Source: Gamarada debralockiae (lineage: Eukaryota; Ascomycota; Leotiomycetes; Helotiales; Hyphodiscaceae). Taken from it: DNA of 64,000 nucleotides. Under the pieces are notes generated by a model. It was given only the letters and a program-made list of their open reading frames with translations, was not told where the DNA came from and did no database searches. The stretch lies in contig NXFV01001601.1 in assembly GCA_002803225.1 (NCBI GenBank), positions 117,421 through 181,420 of the forward strand, in the 5' to 3' direction. How positions within the stretch are numbered: position 1 is the stretch's first letter; every line of letters begins with the position of its first letter. Made by a program: the position numbers and the translations under genes. Below are positions 11,901 through 24,413 of the stretch, piece after piece.

Positions 11901-12479
11901 TGGTCTTGGCACTGAACACTGTGACGTGGACGATGGATTTGAGATCGACAGAGAGACTGCAATTGAAGGAGTTCTTAGGCCCTTTGGCCACTAAACCCTT
12001 GAGACTTAAGTCCCCCTGTGGATGAAAACGAGCAAACCTTGAGTCTCTGTATGAAAACGGAATGGAGGAAGTTTACCAAGGGCTTAGAACTATCACTTCA
12101 CGATTTGAAGCCTGGTCTTTGATTATTGATTATTCCTTATTCGTCTCACTAACCCAAATTCCCTGGCAGTTGCGATAGAAACGCCTTCTTGTATCAATGT
12201 ATCCACATTACTTACATGATTTCCCCTTCGCGACGCTGATTCTTAGCGAGAATCCGCCCAATGCCTCATCCGCAACCGCTTGAGAAACATGAGCTCTCAC
12301 GAAGTACCAGACGTTGTAGGCCAGTATTTGGGCCTCATAGCGGCAGAATTAATAGGTTCTTCTAAAGTATTTTCGCCGTGCGCCATTGGTACAATTGCGA
12401 GACGGTCACGAGACAGTCTGAAGGAACTCCTAGAATCCTAAGGGGAAATCTAGAGGTCGTCGCCCTCACAAAACTTATC
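8971..12479. other. Gene-poor region
   Basis: About 3.5 kb without a convincing gene. Open frames are short, mutually overlapping and lack recognisable motifs. One possible start of a small spliced ORF lies at 9244 (MNFHPEQSAPMILPS, donor GTAAAT near 9324, acceptor near 9418); a later frame with PPSPAGRPTSLYTE ends in TGA at about 9504 and resumes out of frame as MFFNDGVHCPVIYQALQW. This could be a decayed gene at 9244-9790, but I cannot identify it. Confidence 0.4.
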
Positions 12480-13072
12480 TGGTGCCATTAGCTTCTTTGG
12501 AGGACTCCAACTCTCCATTACTTAGCGGGGACGCGTCTGGTGTCGGGTAGTAGAGGAATTCGATCGAGTGGGTTTGGATGTTGACTCGCTGCTCGGACTC
12601 TCATAGTGCCGCCCGTTCCAGGATCGCATTATCGATACCGAGTTGAGAAAAATGGATGGTGGATCAGATCTACGGAAGCATTTGGGAGCGGGTGTTTCAA
12701 GTAGCCAACGATTCGCTGTTCTAAGGAATCGAAGACCTGCAAAGAGGATCAAAGATAGGAAATCTACCGAGAAGCATATCGTTCGTTGCAGCATCCAAAA
12801 GAGTTTCGTACGTGGATTGAGGAGAATTTTGTGTCTAGAAAGCTGTCAGAGGATTTTGATACCAGCGAGTCAGCTGGGCGAGCCTGTCCTTACAGGTTCA
12901 TTGAGGGGACTCATGGGATATGGGTATATCTCCATCAAGCTTGGACAGAAGGAGGGTTCATCCCTGCAGTTGGTCCTCCAGTGTCTGACAATGGCAGCCA
13001 AGTTGGCTTGGGTGTCGTAGAATGTTCTCATTTTGCTGCTTTCCCCCAGGTTCTGGTGGGTTATAATTAGAC
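12480..13072 (+). pseudogene. Broken coding trace of unknown identity
   Basis: Protein-like pieces occur in all three plus frames in succession: VVEEFDRVGLDVDSLLGLS (about 12550), VDQIYGSIWERVFQVANDS (about 12656) and EIYREAY followed by HPKEFRTWIEENF (about 12765-12830), the last running to a stop at 13070. Switching frames with intervening stops and a mixed aromatic/charged composition suggests a frameshifted old gene. No family is recognised. It could be chance open sequence. Confidence 0.25.
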
Positions 13073-13539
13073 TTAAAGTATTGGCAAGAAAAGAACGTTA
13101 GCGTGGAAGTCGATTGACGTCTCCTTGAACCCAATCTAATTCACTTGGACCCGAACCAATAGAAATTGCGTGCAAGGAGGGTGTTCAATTTGAGCACTTG
13201 TCATATATGCCATATGTGCCATATATGGACCCTTTCAGTGCATTGCTGCCAGATTGCTCGTGCACTTTGGTGCCGAATTTTGAAATCTCAGTCAAATTGA
13301 AAGCTCTGAAAAATAGATAAAGAGTTCTGGGCCCTTTTGGACTCTAGAATGAAGTCATTTTCAAAGGATTTCAGGGGCTCGGTAACCTCACCGGGAGTAT
13401 CACGTGAGCAAGTTTGAATTTCTGTCAAACTTGAGAGATTCGGAGACGGATGTTAAAAATGGAAATAATTTGAAACAAATCAATTACATGTATAAACACA
13501 GCTCTTGCAAGGACATGTTTGGATGTTCCAACAGATTCT

Positions 13540-13947
13540 TCAACCCTCTAGTCTCGTGACTTTCCCTCTCAAATTCCCGCCACTCTCCAAAACAATAACT
13601 TTCACTCGCACTGGCAGGACTTCTGCTTTGAAAAATTCATTAATAATTGTTTGCCCAGTCCGGTCTAAAGTAAACTCCGTTACCACCCACAATATAGACC
13701 TCGTGTCTTGGTGGGACATAACCAACGAAAGATTTGACATTATATTTCTCCTCGCTTTTCTCAGGTCCAAATATCCTCACATACTGCGCTAATGCAACAT
13801 AAACCGATCTGGCTGCTCGTTGGTCTGCTGGAAATGTCGTATTCACGTTGTTCTCGGGGACTCCACGGACGGCGTCTTCTCCCTGTTTCCCCGTTAATTT
13901 TAGTCACGTGAGGACGAAATAGGGGGAGGATTTCTCACCCAGCCCAT
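13540..13947 (-). CDS. Putative small three-exon orphan protein (96 aa)
   Basis: Model: exon 1 13947-13939 (MGW), intron 13883-13938 (56 bp, GTGAGA...ACAG), exon 2 13882-13684, intron 13623-13683 (61 bp, GTAACG...GCAG with a TTATTAATG branch-like word), exon 3 13622-13540. The three exons sum to 291 nt, exactly 97 codons, and both introns remove in-frame stops. The product reads AARSVYVALAQYVRIFG, VKSFVGYVPPRHEVYIVG and LPVRVKVIVLESGGNLRGKV: soluble, with alternating beta-strand-like segments. No signal peptide, membrane helix or known domain is seen. It could be a real lineage-specific gene or the 3' fragment of a larger dead gene. The support is the mutual consistency of two fungal-sized introns, not homology. 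Confidence 0.38.
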
Positions 13948-16900
13948 GATGAATGAAAGTTTGAAAGAGTGGAAGGTATCGATCTTATCAATAGACCTAA
14001 ACACTGTCAGAGCCATTGCCAATATCACTGTTTGGGGGGCCATGCTCACGATTGAAGAATTTGAAAAGGAGTGAGTGATCGACAGAGAAACGAACGCCCA
14101 AGTTCGGTACTACAGATCGTCAGTAAGGTCCACGCAGAAAGAAACATCTCGACTCACTAAACACAATTAAATAACCTAAAGAAAACTATTATCCATATCC
14201 CAGAATCGAAGAAACCTTTTTGCCACAGACAAAATAATCAATTGAGGCGCTGTGATGAGTTATATGTTCGCCAATGCAGAGGGCATGATACCTGTCGGCG
14301 ATGATGACACTTTTGACACCGGCCGGCGTCAATACCCGACAGAAAGGTACCCCGAAACAACACACCAAGGTGATCGTCATCAATCGTCAAACTCTTTGAA
14401 AATAGCAATGGAAAAGCACAATTTCTGTCCCTGTTGGGCAGCTGATACGTAGCAAAAAGCCGGGGGGCTTTTCATCTGAGTGAGCCCTAACCCGTTACCC
14501 GTACGACCCGAGAGAAGCTCACTTGCAGAAGGGGCTGAAAGGCGATTATTTTAGGAATGCTTGGCATAAAAGAAGGAGCCTGAAGCCCTCTGAAGCTGGG
14601 GGACCCTGAAAATCTGCCATGAAGGGAAATCACTCAGTATTGTTAAGACCAAACTGTACGAAAATGCCAGCTGCCCGAATGTCTTCGTACAACTGATTAG
14701 AGTTTAGTGATCTCAAAAAGGAAATTTCACGCGCAGCAGGCATCTTGTCAAATTTCGGTCAATTTTGAGCTAGTTTACGCCTCACGAGGGCCAAGAGTCT
14801 ACAACCCGGCAGTCCTGCACTAGCTCGCGGGATTCACCCTTCTAGTTACGTACATGCTACTGCCGATACAAGTATCAGGGAGACATATTCCGCTATTATA
14901 CAGCCGCAGAAGACCCTCAACGCATGTGAGTACATTTGTAAATATTAATGGAGACTTGTAGGAGACGATTGCCGGTCCCCGAATAGGAGCCCTCACGTGA
15001 CATCGATTCACATGCCCGACATCGATTTGCGTATTCCCGGCCCTCAATTGGGAAGTTGAACCTTGCCTTTCAAGATCATGGCCTCTCGGTGGTAGGAAGC
15101 CGTTGGCTGAAAGAGTTTGTTCCCTTCATTAACGTGACTGTAGACTTGTGACCGAGTCCCGAGTACTACCAGATAGCCTCTCCGTGAACGGAGAATGCGT
15201 CTCTGGGTCTCTGATCTTTCCTTCAACTCTCCAACACAGAGTCGCTTTCTGAGCAAACATGTAACTATTCTGTTTCCTTCAAGAATCAATGCGTATCATA
15301 CCTTATCCATGAACAAACGCAGAAGGCACCTTCGATTCTACCCTTCCAAATTACTGAAAGGATGGCTGCTTCCTATCGTTATACTATAGTAAGAATATCT
15401 TTTGTAGAAGCTGACTCGAAATAGACTGTCGTAACCCGTCGCTTGGAAGCCAAAAGGAAATCGTACGGAATCTTCGCTCTTTTCTCTCACGACTAATAAG
15501 TATTGAACTTTCCATGTGGTCTCGACCTATATTCAACTTCTGTCATTTTCTTTCACTAATAATTCAACTTGTAATTCAAGAATTTTGAGATCTCTCAACA
15601 TCAAAGGTAACATTTTGGAGAAAAGAGGAAGTGGCACGTGCTGGTTGTTCTCAGATACACCAAGAACCATCAGGGTGGGCTCGATCGACAAGATTCTCGC
15701 TGTCTCTTCAGGTATCCGATTTAGGTTCCATTATGCTGGAGCACCCTTTGTGATCCTCGGTATTCCAATATCTTCAGCCTTAGACTAAGATTCACGATTT
15801 TACGAAGAATGGCGGGGTTATTAGTGCATTGCTTGGTAGGTTTACCCGAACGACGATCCCTAGAGCCAAGTCGGCGGGTTTATTTTTCTGCAGTAGCTAG
15901 AGCTTGTCCTCCGGGCCCTTAACGCTCAACTGTTGCCAACAATAATAGAGGTGGTGAGTTCGTGGCAGAGCAAAACTTTGCCTTTCTCCTGGAAGTTGCT
16001 TCGCCATTTAGATGGGATCGATCTAAAAAAGGCATGCCTTTTGTTAGAGATTCGTACCAGTGAGACGAATTGCAGATTAAATTACAGGAGGAATTTTAAA
16101 GTCGAAATTCTCTTAGCAGCGTAGTAGATGCAAGGTTGAGCTTGGTGGATGGAAGTGATTGAGCGGATGGAGCTCAACTATTTCTCTGTTTTGTTGCTAC
16201 CGGGTACCATTTTATACGCGAATTAAGCTATTGTTAACATTTTGATACCTCATTCCACTTAAGTAAACTCCTTTGTTATTCCTATCAGCGTCGGTCTAGA
16301 TGATAGCCAGTTCAAATGATTTCTTTGTCTCAAGAAAAGGGGGTGACCCACGAGCAGGAACAAGTGTAGCAATGCAGCCGAAGTGAGCCTCCTATGGACT
16401 TAAATAGCATTAAAATTTGTTATAGGCCTGGAAAATGGAACACAGTCGTGCCAAACGAGTGAAGGAACTTTTAGTAAAGCATCGTACGCAACTATTCACA
16501 TTTAGATTTTCAAGTTGAGAAGGGGGAACAGAATTGCAAGCTCAACGAAGATTGGTATTTTCTTGACCTAGTATGACAACCCTTAACGAAAGGACTCTTA
16601 TATTAACGTGGTGAGTCCCAAACGCTGCTCCCACTATGCTGTTCTGATTCATGATCTATCCCGAACTACTACTAGCGTCTACGTCGAGCAATTTCGGATG
16701 GACAGAAAGGCATACCATGTTCGGTATACTGCGGGTATGGATCTCAGAAGTAACCACCATTCAACCGACCGCCAGACGATATCATGCTTATATTGCCGGC
16801 GCGGATGTCGCCATTCCATAAACTACCACATGCTGATCCTAGAGATGGTTTTTTTTTTGTGTATTCTCGTCACCAAGCGAGTCCAAAGTTGAGCACACCC

Positions 16901-17699
16901 TCACCAGGGACAGCGAGCTCTTGGCGATCGAATGGCACTTTTTAATATCAGCACCAGAGTCTTTATCACTCGGCCGACTCGAACGCTTAGGAAAGGTTGG
17001 CGAAAAGTGATTTGAAGTTTCTTATAAATTGAAGATCTGGCTTGCAGTTTTGACGTTGATGAAAGTTTACTGTAGAGTGTATAGCACAAGGGGAGGAACT
17101 AGAGATCGAAATTATATAATCCTAAAAATAGGACGATGAATGACACTGGATATCCCGATATTATGAATGTAAACCCGACACAAGTTGCTTAAAGGAACTA
17201 CGAGCTTTTGTTCAGCCATTTCAATGATTGTGAAAATTGTGATAGCCGTCAAACCTCAAAGGACACTGCCATATAGATTTGTGAGAAATGAAACTGCTCT
17301 GGTGATTGAACTCTTATTATTCAAGCGCTGAGATAGCTCACTAGTCACTGTGGCTCTCACTTTCCATTGAGCAATGCATGATTGGCATATTATATGCGAG
17401 TTGGGTTCAAGTCAGGTGCTCAACCAGTCTTCCTCTCAATAATTTACATTCTACGAACCTCAGTCATTCCTTTACACACTGCGGGTAATAATTATTCTTG
17501 TTTTGTAGCAAGTCTTCCTTAATTTATAGCTCAATTTGAAGGGCGAAGAACGCTGGTTAGGAAGTGTAACCTTGCCATTTTTCTTGAACATCCCGCAATG
17601 ATCGCCCTAAAAGGGTCATTACGTGATTCTGATACAGCGCTCTTGCCCAGGGAATTCGCGACTGCCATTCTTGAACCCCACAGTTACGTAACCAGGATA
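13948..17699. other. Gene-poor region
   Basis: About 3.75 kb with no supportable gene. Open frames (for example 14820-15047 minus, 15044-15289 minus, 15516-15788 plus, 16608-16892 plus) are under 100 codons, lack motifs and overlap frames of similar length on the other strand. No tRNA-like cloverleaf or B-box was found. Probably ancient decayed sequence. Confidence 0.5.
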
Positions 17700-18130
17700 C
17701 CAAACAGATCCCATTGCTTCACTCTATCTTGAGATTCGCACATACCAAAACGGTGTCCGAAAAGATCAAATTCCTCACCCAAGCGAGAGACGGCGCGCTC
17801 TCCATCGTTGCGCAAGCAAAAACGCAACAATCCCATGCTCAAGCCGCAATTAAGAACGCCGATAGCCCAGAGGCAAGACTACTAGCGGCTATCTCGATGA
17901 GGAGGTTGGGGCACGGGCAACGCAAGCTGCAGATGATGTGCGCAAGTACCAATGGCAAATTAACGCGAAGCAAGCGATTGAAACCCGACCAGCACGTTAG
18001 GATCAGGTCGATAAAGTCGACATACTGAAGAAAGGAGGTGAGAAGGTTAAACTGAAGACAATCATAGTAGGTTGGCTAACTATATGCTCAATCAAGCTAC
18101 TCCGGCAGCTATCTCACCGAACGGTCAAGT
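17700..18130 (+). pseudogene. Decayed gene for an alanine-rich coiled-coil protein
   Basis: The first frame reads TVSEKIKFLTQARDGALS and AQAKTQQSHAQAAIKNADS; at about 17890 the protein-like signal moves to another frame: YLDEEVGARATQAADDVRKY and QWQINAKQAIETRPAR, a TAG, then DQVDKVDILKKGGEKVKLKT. The heptad-like, Ala/Gln/Lys-rich composition continues over the shift, so one frameshift and one stop have probably split a helical protein. The family is not named. No intact start is visible. Confidence 0.4.
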
Positions 18131-19454
18131 CAAATTGTCAGATGATCTGGTTGCTATGGCAACGGTTGTGTACACATATCTCGGGTTCTGGCAACCCTCC
18201 AATTCTTCCCGCCTTAGAGATATCAATACATACATGATTTTTACCATACAGTATTGTCTGATTCGACACAAATGCAAGCAACCGGTGATCGACTGAGTTT
18301 GAAGTTCACGGAGAAAGTTTGGGACAATATCGAGGGCCGTTGGAAGTACGTACAAGATGCGGAGGATATAAACCACTCTCGGTAGCTTGGAAGGAGGAAG
18401 TTCTGAGAGCTCTTTACTAGAGTGCGTCATGGTGCGCCGTGGTATGTAATTAGGACCCGTATTACCATAGGGGCGACCCGCATTTCACTGCGATTCACCA
18501 GAGTCCACGTTGCACCATATGCGGGTTAGGCTAAGGCTTATTACATGTGACCTACACGTGTTTCTTTCTTGGAAAGCTATAGTTTCTTAGCTTATTAAAT
18601 AGTCTTATAAAGGCACTCCTTCTTTATTTCCTTTTAACTTTTTAACTTACCTAAATTATAAAGAATCTGCAGAATATTACTTAACACATAATTAACTTTA
18701 AGTTGATGTTGAAGTTTTTAAGTTTTGATTTTCAAGCTTACTCTATTCTCCTCTTGCCCTTCTTAACTTTGAATTCTAAATCCTATCGCTTACGGCAAGA
18801 CAAAAGAGCTCCAAATGGCTCACTTTTAATAGTGTGTTTTACTCCCTAGCTTCGCATAAGCCTAGCACATATTACGGGGGCCTTAGTTACTGTTTAGTAA
18901 GTAAGCGAGATTACAAATGACCCGAACACGAGTTCAAGACCTGTATCAACCTTGGGTCGTAAGTTAGTTACTTAAAGTCAAAAGAATTCAAGAATCAAGA
19001 ATCAAGTTCGAGAAAAGAGAGCTTCACGTGATACCTCTATCACGCGGGATGAATATAAAGAGAATAGGACTACACGTAGTATCTTATATAACTTGCTTTC
19101 CTACGCGTGAAAACACATATAGTCATGTTTGTTTACATTTAATAAACGTAATACTAGCTCACGTATACTCACATGTGACGCTAAGACAGTTCACTGCCGG
19201 TTTAGGGCCCACGTGGGCCGGTTTGACCTTTTCTGCTGGTCGGGTCGACCTATATAGCGGCTTTAGGGGTAGCCAGGGCCCTACGGTGCCCCATGGCGTG
19301 GGCTACTCTTTACTGAATACATAGTTGTTTGTGCGCAAGACAAGATGGGAAAGAGTTTTGGAAGAAAGAGGTATTCAATACCGATACAACACAATAGGGA
19401 AGACCTAAAACAGAGAAGTTCACCACAAACAGCAATCTTTGCCTGCAGATCCAA
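18131..19454. other. Intergenic region with an AT-rich block and palindromes
   Basis: 18560-18790 is AT-rich. From 18900 to 19330 the sequence is less AT-rich, rich in CACGTG-type hexamers, and contains a 14-bp perfect palindrome centred on CACGTG at 19206-19219 and a TATATA word at 19250-19255. It could be a degenerate LTR or promoter-like piece of a retroelement, but I found no paired repeat that proves this. The last ~130 bp would be the 3' UTR of the minus-strand gene to the right. Confidence 0.45.
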
Positions 19455-20343
19455 CTACCGTCTGCTCTTCACCACGACAAGCGCCATTGCCGTCAGAATG
19501 ACCCTCAACTCCCACATCTCACCATACCCTTCACGAACCAATAGATTTCCCCGAGTCTTCCAAGAGTACGTTCCAGCTTTCACATACTGCGCCAAAACAT
19601 AATCTGGCTTCTCTTCCTCCACCAACTCCATGTCTGCAGAACATCGGCGGGTCAGCAATGGCTTCATTGGGAAGAATTTTGGTGTAAGTACTCCCGAGAC
19701 ATGATTCAAGAGTTGCATCTCATGAAACAGTCCCGAACAGGGAAAAGTTTACGCCCCGATTACCTACCCCCAGGATGGTCCGCAAGCTTCTCTCCCGGAT
19801 GTCGCCACAAAAAGGACGTCACGCCTTCATCGCCAAACTCGGACTCAAATCCATGTCTTGATGCCCAATACTTCACAACTTCCAATGGCTCCCAAATTAA
19901 GTCCTTGTCGATATTTGGGTCGCCAATTGCAATTTCATAGTGGCCAGCGAATCTCTTCAGATCAACGACGCCGAGTACTTTGCCCTGCGAGTCGCTTCCA
20001 TCATGGAGAGTAACATCTGCTTTGCCGGGAGTGTTGAGTGCGGTGTCAATGAAGAACGTTGCGGTTTCGGAGCCAGCTGGACAGAGTTTGAGGTTACTGA
20101 AGCCGGTTTTGTAGACAACGAGTTCTTCGACTAAACGATAGGGAGTCAGCAATTGTTTCGATCGGAATGTATCTAGTGCATGCTTCCAAGATATGTGTTG
20201 AGAGCCATTACTCCGGAAACAAACTCCAATAAGACATATTTTGTTTTCAGTTATGACTTACATTTGTGCGATTCGGTTGCCGGTATCGAAGTTAGGCCCA
20301 CATCATCCGGGGGAGCGCCAGCTCTTTCAGCATCGTTCGACAT
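19455..20343 (-). CDS. Tubby C-terminal-like (LURP-one-related) domain protein
   Basis: Three exons: 20343-20262, 20130-19768 and 19690-19455, with introns of 131 and 77 bp (GTAAGT...TTTAG; GTAGGT...GGAG). They sum to 681 nt, 226 residues, with phases matching at both joins. After a short acidic N-terminus the protein has the fungal tubby-like/LURP-related pattern: a first strand (LCPAGSETATFFIDT), the hallmark GKADVTLHDGSDSQGKVLG, a HYEIAIGDPNID..WEPLE stretch, SFLWRHPG, then YVLAQYV and a C-terminal hydrophobic helix (ELRVILTAMALVVV). Such domains resemble scramblases and tubby C-terminal domains and may bind phospholipids; the cellular role in fungi is unknown. The domain seems slightly shortened between SFLWRHP and the central strands compared with my memory of the family. 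Confidence 0.8.
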
Positions 20344-22927
20344 TTCTAGCGATAATGAGAGTTGGACCGGAACAAGCGAGTGATCATCGGAAGAATCTTG
20401 GCGGCGATTGCGGGGTTTTGAAGTCTTTCACGACATTAGGGTAGTAAAGTCGTGGCTAAATTCGTCCATTTCAAGATGTCATTCGAAAACGTGCCTTGAT
20501 CTCGTGAGCCTATAAGTCGCGAAAATGTCGCAATCCATTTCATTGGAGTCCCTGGTAAGCTTTTTACCCATCCCTGAAGCAGTGGCTTGAGGCCGGGCAC
20601 TAACAGCCTGGTTTGGCGATCGCGAAGCTAATCTTATCCCAACAGATAAAGCAGACAAATGTTGCTACAAGAACTTGCCAATAACAACCGTGTAACTTCC
20701 CACCTGGCAACTTTCAATGTTTTGCTTTTGAATACTCGGGTTCCTTATAAAAATCCTACCCCATCAAAAATCCCACCTTTCCTAAGCCACCACAATGTAA
20801 TAAAAACAATTATTATTAAATAACTACAAATTATTTTACTCTGCGAATTGAAATATAGTTAGATTAATAGCAGATATATATTATTAAACATTAATATTAC
20901 TACATTTTAAAGCGTGCGAGTAAATTAATCTTTTGGGTTTGCGTTTAGGTCACTTTAGACGTAATCGCTACGGGTAGCTAGAGGGCAAGAGGATGGATCA
21001 CAGTATATCAGAGAATTAGCAGTTCAAAGAAGAGAGGTAGTTGTTGTATTGAAAATAAGGTTCTTGAATACTTGTACGTCGTTCCAGATATTAACTCAAG
21101 CTTACCTTCATTCAAGTAAGGTCGGCAACCTTTACTTATACTGTAGAAGGGCGAAATGCGAGTATGAGCGCTTCCCGATTGCGCTGGTTATCGCACGTGA
21201 CTCTAGTGAAGGACAGATGCTTGATTGCGACCCAAAACTAAAGCAAAAGGTACAACTATCAAATATGTATGTACATAAAAGAGATGATGATCTAGTTGTA
21301 AGAAAAGAAGGATTCTTCGACAAAAGCTTGGATGTGCCACATAGCACGTGATATCCAGCTAAGCGAAGTTGGCATCAACGTGACCGATTTCCCCACCACA
21401 ATACCCTATTCCTAGCTACTATCTCCCGGTAGCAGCTATACTAGCAGCTTGCTTCGTACGAGCTAGTATTGGCGTTTTGGTCCTTTCGGAGTTATCGAAG
21501 CCTAGACCTCCGGTCAAGCCTTTGAGACCTTCCATGTGATGGCGCTGGGTGGGCGGCATGTGTCGGCATTAGGAGTCACCCTTATATAGTAGAACAGCGA
21601 ATTGATCATTGATCAATCTTGTGCTTTTTGGCCAGTTGGCGTAGTGGTCAAAGCTATTCACACGCCTCCGCCACATTCCGTAGACCTCAGCAGACTTTTC
21701 AGGGATTCTGTAGACCTAAGCCAGACCTTTCAGGGCTTCTGTAGACCTAGATCACTTCTCTTGAAACCTTCACCTAGGCTCTTGTTACGTTAGACCTCTC
21801 CCTCTCTATAACTACCTTAACTTCTATAGCAAATATTGTTGCTTTTATAGAAGTATTAGAAGTCTTCTTATATAACAACACTACAATTAAAGACTTATTT
21901 TTATTTTTCTCTAGTAGTGTAATAGCGGTCCAAGGAGAGTACAAGGACCCAAAGGAAGTGACTGAGACTACAGAAGCCCCCAAGGTCTGGCTTAAGTCTA
22001 CGGAAGCCCTAAAGGACTGCAATAAGGCCCAGACTTTGAAGGAGTAATCTAGGCCTGTAGGGGCTCTAAGGGGCTGATCTGAACCTATAGAAACCCCGAA
22101 GACCTAGAAGGCTATGGAGAACAGGATGACCTGGGAACTAGAGGCCTAGATCTTGGTAACCTCCGAAGGGATTGGAAATGCCAATACGAGCTCATACGAA
22201 GTTAGCAGCTAATATATTACAGTATGACGGCCCTGAGCCTCACCTAATGTGCACGCTGATCGCGGTTCTCACGTATCTCACAGGGCTTTCATCACTGATA
22301 AACTTTCACGATGCGGGCGGTTGCTTTGGGTCTAGCATGTTTATCTGCCTTACTAACCTTACCTTACCTTCCGTATGATAAAGAGGTAGACTTTGCTCGC
22401 TTTGTTCATATAAGACGAGCCAGACATACCAGTACCTTACATACCTTCTACTTATAACTTTATACCGGAGTTCTCCCGAATACGCGTGTTTGAGAGTTAT
22501 ACCTGGGAAGCGAGCCATTGTGGCGTTTCTCGCTTCGAATACGCGGAAGTGTGAGCCCATCAGAATTTCTCCATCATCAGCCATGTATGATGAATCTGTA
22601 AAGACGCCCTGACCGTACACGTAAGCTACTGTACGTAACCGTCGGAACGGAATGATGCAGGAAGTTATGTGTTTATAGTCTAGACCTAGCTAGGTAGACA
22701 TTTCAGGGATAGTTTAAGGCAAGCACGGCCCTGTACACGAGAAGGGACGTCTTATATATTTCAATTGTCTTGTTATGATTTCACACAGATTCACAGAAAA
22801 CCTCAATACATCGCACTAAAGCTCCCCAAACTGCTGAAAACATCGCGGAACCTGAAACCGCCAACGAATCTTTCCATCGACATCCCGCCCTCGACCCCTC
22901 ACATTCTTCAATCTTCAATCAGGCAAA
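20344..22927. other. Intergenic region with AT-rich and repeat sequences
   Basis: 20810-20940 is extremely AT-rich (TTATTAAATAA-type words), typical of a mutated repeat. 21600-22160 holds an inverted repeat structure (separate entry). 22170-22640 has open frames on both strands without motifs. The last ~190 bp before 22928, with CA-rich and TCAATC words, are the likely promoter/leader of the RTA1 gene. Confidence 0.5.
21633..22035. repeat. Imperfect inverted-repeat element with internal direct repeats (MITE- or SINE-like)
   Basis: The left arm (about 21675-21765) contains two tandem ~30-bp units, GTAGACCTCAGCAGACTTTT and GTAGACCTAAGCCAGACCTT, each followed by CAGGG[A/C]TTCT. The right arm (about 21955-22030), read on the opposite strand, repeats GTAGACTTAAGCCAGACCTT and GGGCTTCTGTAG. 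An AT-rich loop of about 190 bp separates them, so the transcript could fold into a long hairpin. Just left of the arm, at 21637-21650, the word GTTGGCGTAGTGGT matches a pol III A-box; no B-box is seen at the expected distance. A degenerate non-autonomous transposon is the likeliest reading. Confidence 0.55.
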
Positions 22928-23805
22928 ATGGCCGTCCTTGAGCCCGTACAAGGCACAACTATTTACCTGTGGAAGTATATTCCAAGTCTGGCCGGCAGTA
23001 TCCTATTCATCATTCTCTACCTCGTCATGGCTTGCTTGATCGGCTTTCGTATGTACAAGACCAAGACATGGTTTTGCGGTGCCTTTGTCATTGGATGCGT
23101 CTGTAGGCCATCTCGTTCTCCGTGGTGCTTCTTCTGCTAAATTGTCAACTCACAGTCGAGATCATTGGATATTGTGGAAGGGCGTTCGCCATAAACATGA
23201 CTGGTGCATTGGCGCCTTACATCATTCAAGCCACGTTTATCCTTATTCCGCCTGCGTTTTTCGCTGCGACAATTTACATGATCCTTGCACGCATCATCCG
23301 TATGGTTGAGGGAGACCATCTCTCGGTCATCAAACCACAAATTGTCACTAAAGTCTTTGTTACTGGCGACATTCTCTCCTTCTTGATCCAAGGCTCCGCA
23401 TCTGGTCTTTGGGTGCACCCCGCCCTTCGCACTACCGCGACGGCTCTAGTACTCCTCGGACTAGCTATCCAGCTCGTATCATTTATGCTCTTCGCCGTGT
23501 GTGCAATCATTTTCCACAGGCGATTTCGCCGCAACCCAACGGCACGGTCTTATCAAGTAGAACCGAAATGGGTTCAGACTCTGTACATGCTCTATGCTGT
23601 TTCGGTACTCATCGTCATCCGATCAGTCTTCCGCATTGTCGAATATGCCTTTGGAAATGAAGGTTATCCTATCTCCCACGAATGGACGTTGTATATCTTC
23701 GATAGTATTCCGATGATCTTGGTCACCGTAATGTTCTTCTTCCGCTATCCAAGCAACTTGGTACCGAAGCCGGTTGATGATGCTGCCATCCAGCTTGAGA
23801 GCTAA
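22928..23805 (+). CDS. RTA1-like (lipid-translocating exporter family) membrane protein
   Basis: Two exons, 22928-23102 and 23156-23805, with a 53-bp intron (GTAGGC...CACAG), give 274 residues. The junction restores the family's CVFEIIGYCGR motif. About seven hydrophobic helices are visible: residues 19-40, 45-60, 75-100, 115-140, 150-175, 190-215 and 230-250. Typical RTA1 words are present: GYCGRAFA, APYIIQATFILIPPAFFAATIYM, GDILSFLIQGSASG, IRSVFRIVEYAFGNEGY and the terminal EWTLYIFDSIPMIL. RTA1/RSB1-type proteins are 7-TM fungal proteins linked to resistance to 7-aminocholesterol and to transbilayer movement of long-chain bases; the exact substrate here is unknown. It is full length. It faces a Zn2Cys6 regulator gene tail to tail about 600 bp away. 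Confidence 0.92.
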
Positions 23806-24413
23806 GCTACCGGTGACTCAGTGAAACAATCTCCACAAAGCGTGAGGGAAGATGTTGTGGGATGTCGGCCTTTATAATGTTTTTGGTCTCATATCATCAT
23901 GATGACTGTGTTTTGCTTAACAGAATGAGGTGTACGCATGGCGTATTGGTGGAATAGATTCTCATTTAGCGCTAGTTCAATGGGCCGCACGTAGTGAAGA
24001 ATTCAAGACCATAACACGTCTGTGTGAACCCATGATTTTGCGATGAAATGCCACTGATCTGTTTGCACGTGTTAGTGGAGGACTTGGGGAAAAAGAAGGG
24101 TCAAATACACATTACAAGTTCCTCATCTCATTGACTCCATATTTCGCCGCTTCCACTCTATGCCCGCACTGCTGCACAAGAAGCACAGCCAAAAACAAGA
24201 TTCAAGGCCCTGAAGCTCTTCTATTACAGAGGTTGGTTTTCAGATCCGGTTGTGATTTGACCTGAACACGACATATTCAGGCTTGTACAGCCACTACTCG
24301 GTCGAGTGCGTGCTTTTTCGAGTATCGAAGTTAGAGGCGGGGCCGAGTTCGAAGGCAGATGTGTTGAATACGCTGGCGAGTGATTGAGTACTGAGAATTG
24401 GCATCTAATTCAT
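23806..24413. other. Convergent intergenic region between the RTA1-like gene and the regulator
   Basis: Holds the 3' flanks of the two converging genes. No additional ORF with motifs. Confidence 0.6.

Noticed and set aside
15516..15788. Plus ORF of 90 codons in the gene desert
   Set aside because: First codons arise from a non-conserved start, composition is random-like and no intron structure supports it.
18900..19330. LTR retrotransposon terminus
   Set aside because: TATA-like and palindromic words are present, but no second copy, TG...CA ends or primer-binding site could be established.
21630..21700. tRNA gene suggested by an A-box-like word
   Set aside because: No B-box, no acceptor-stem pairing and no anticodon arm could be drawn.
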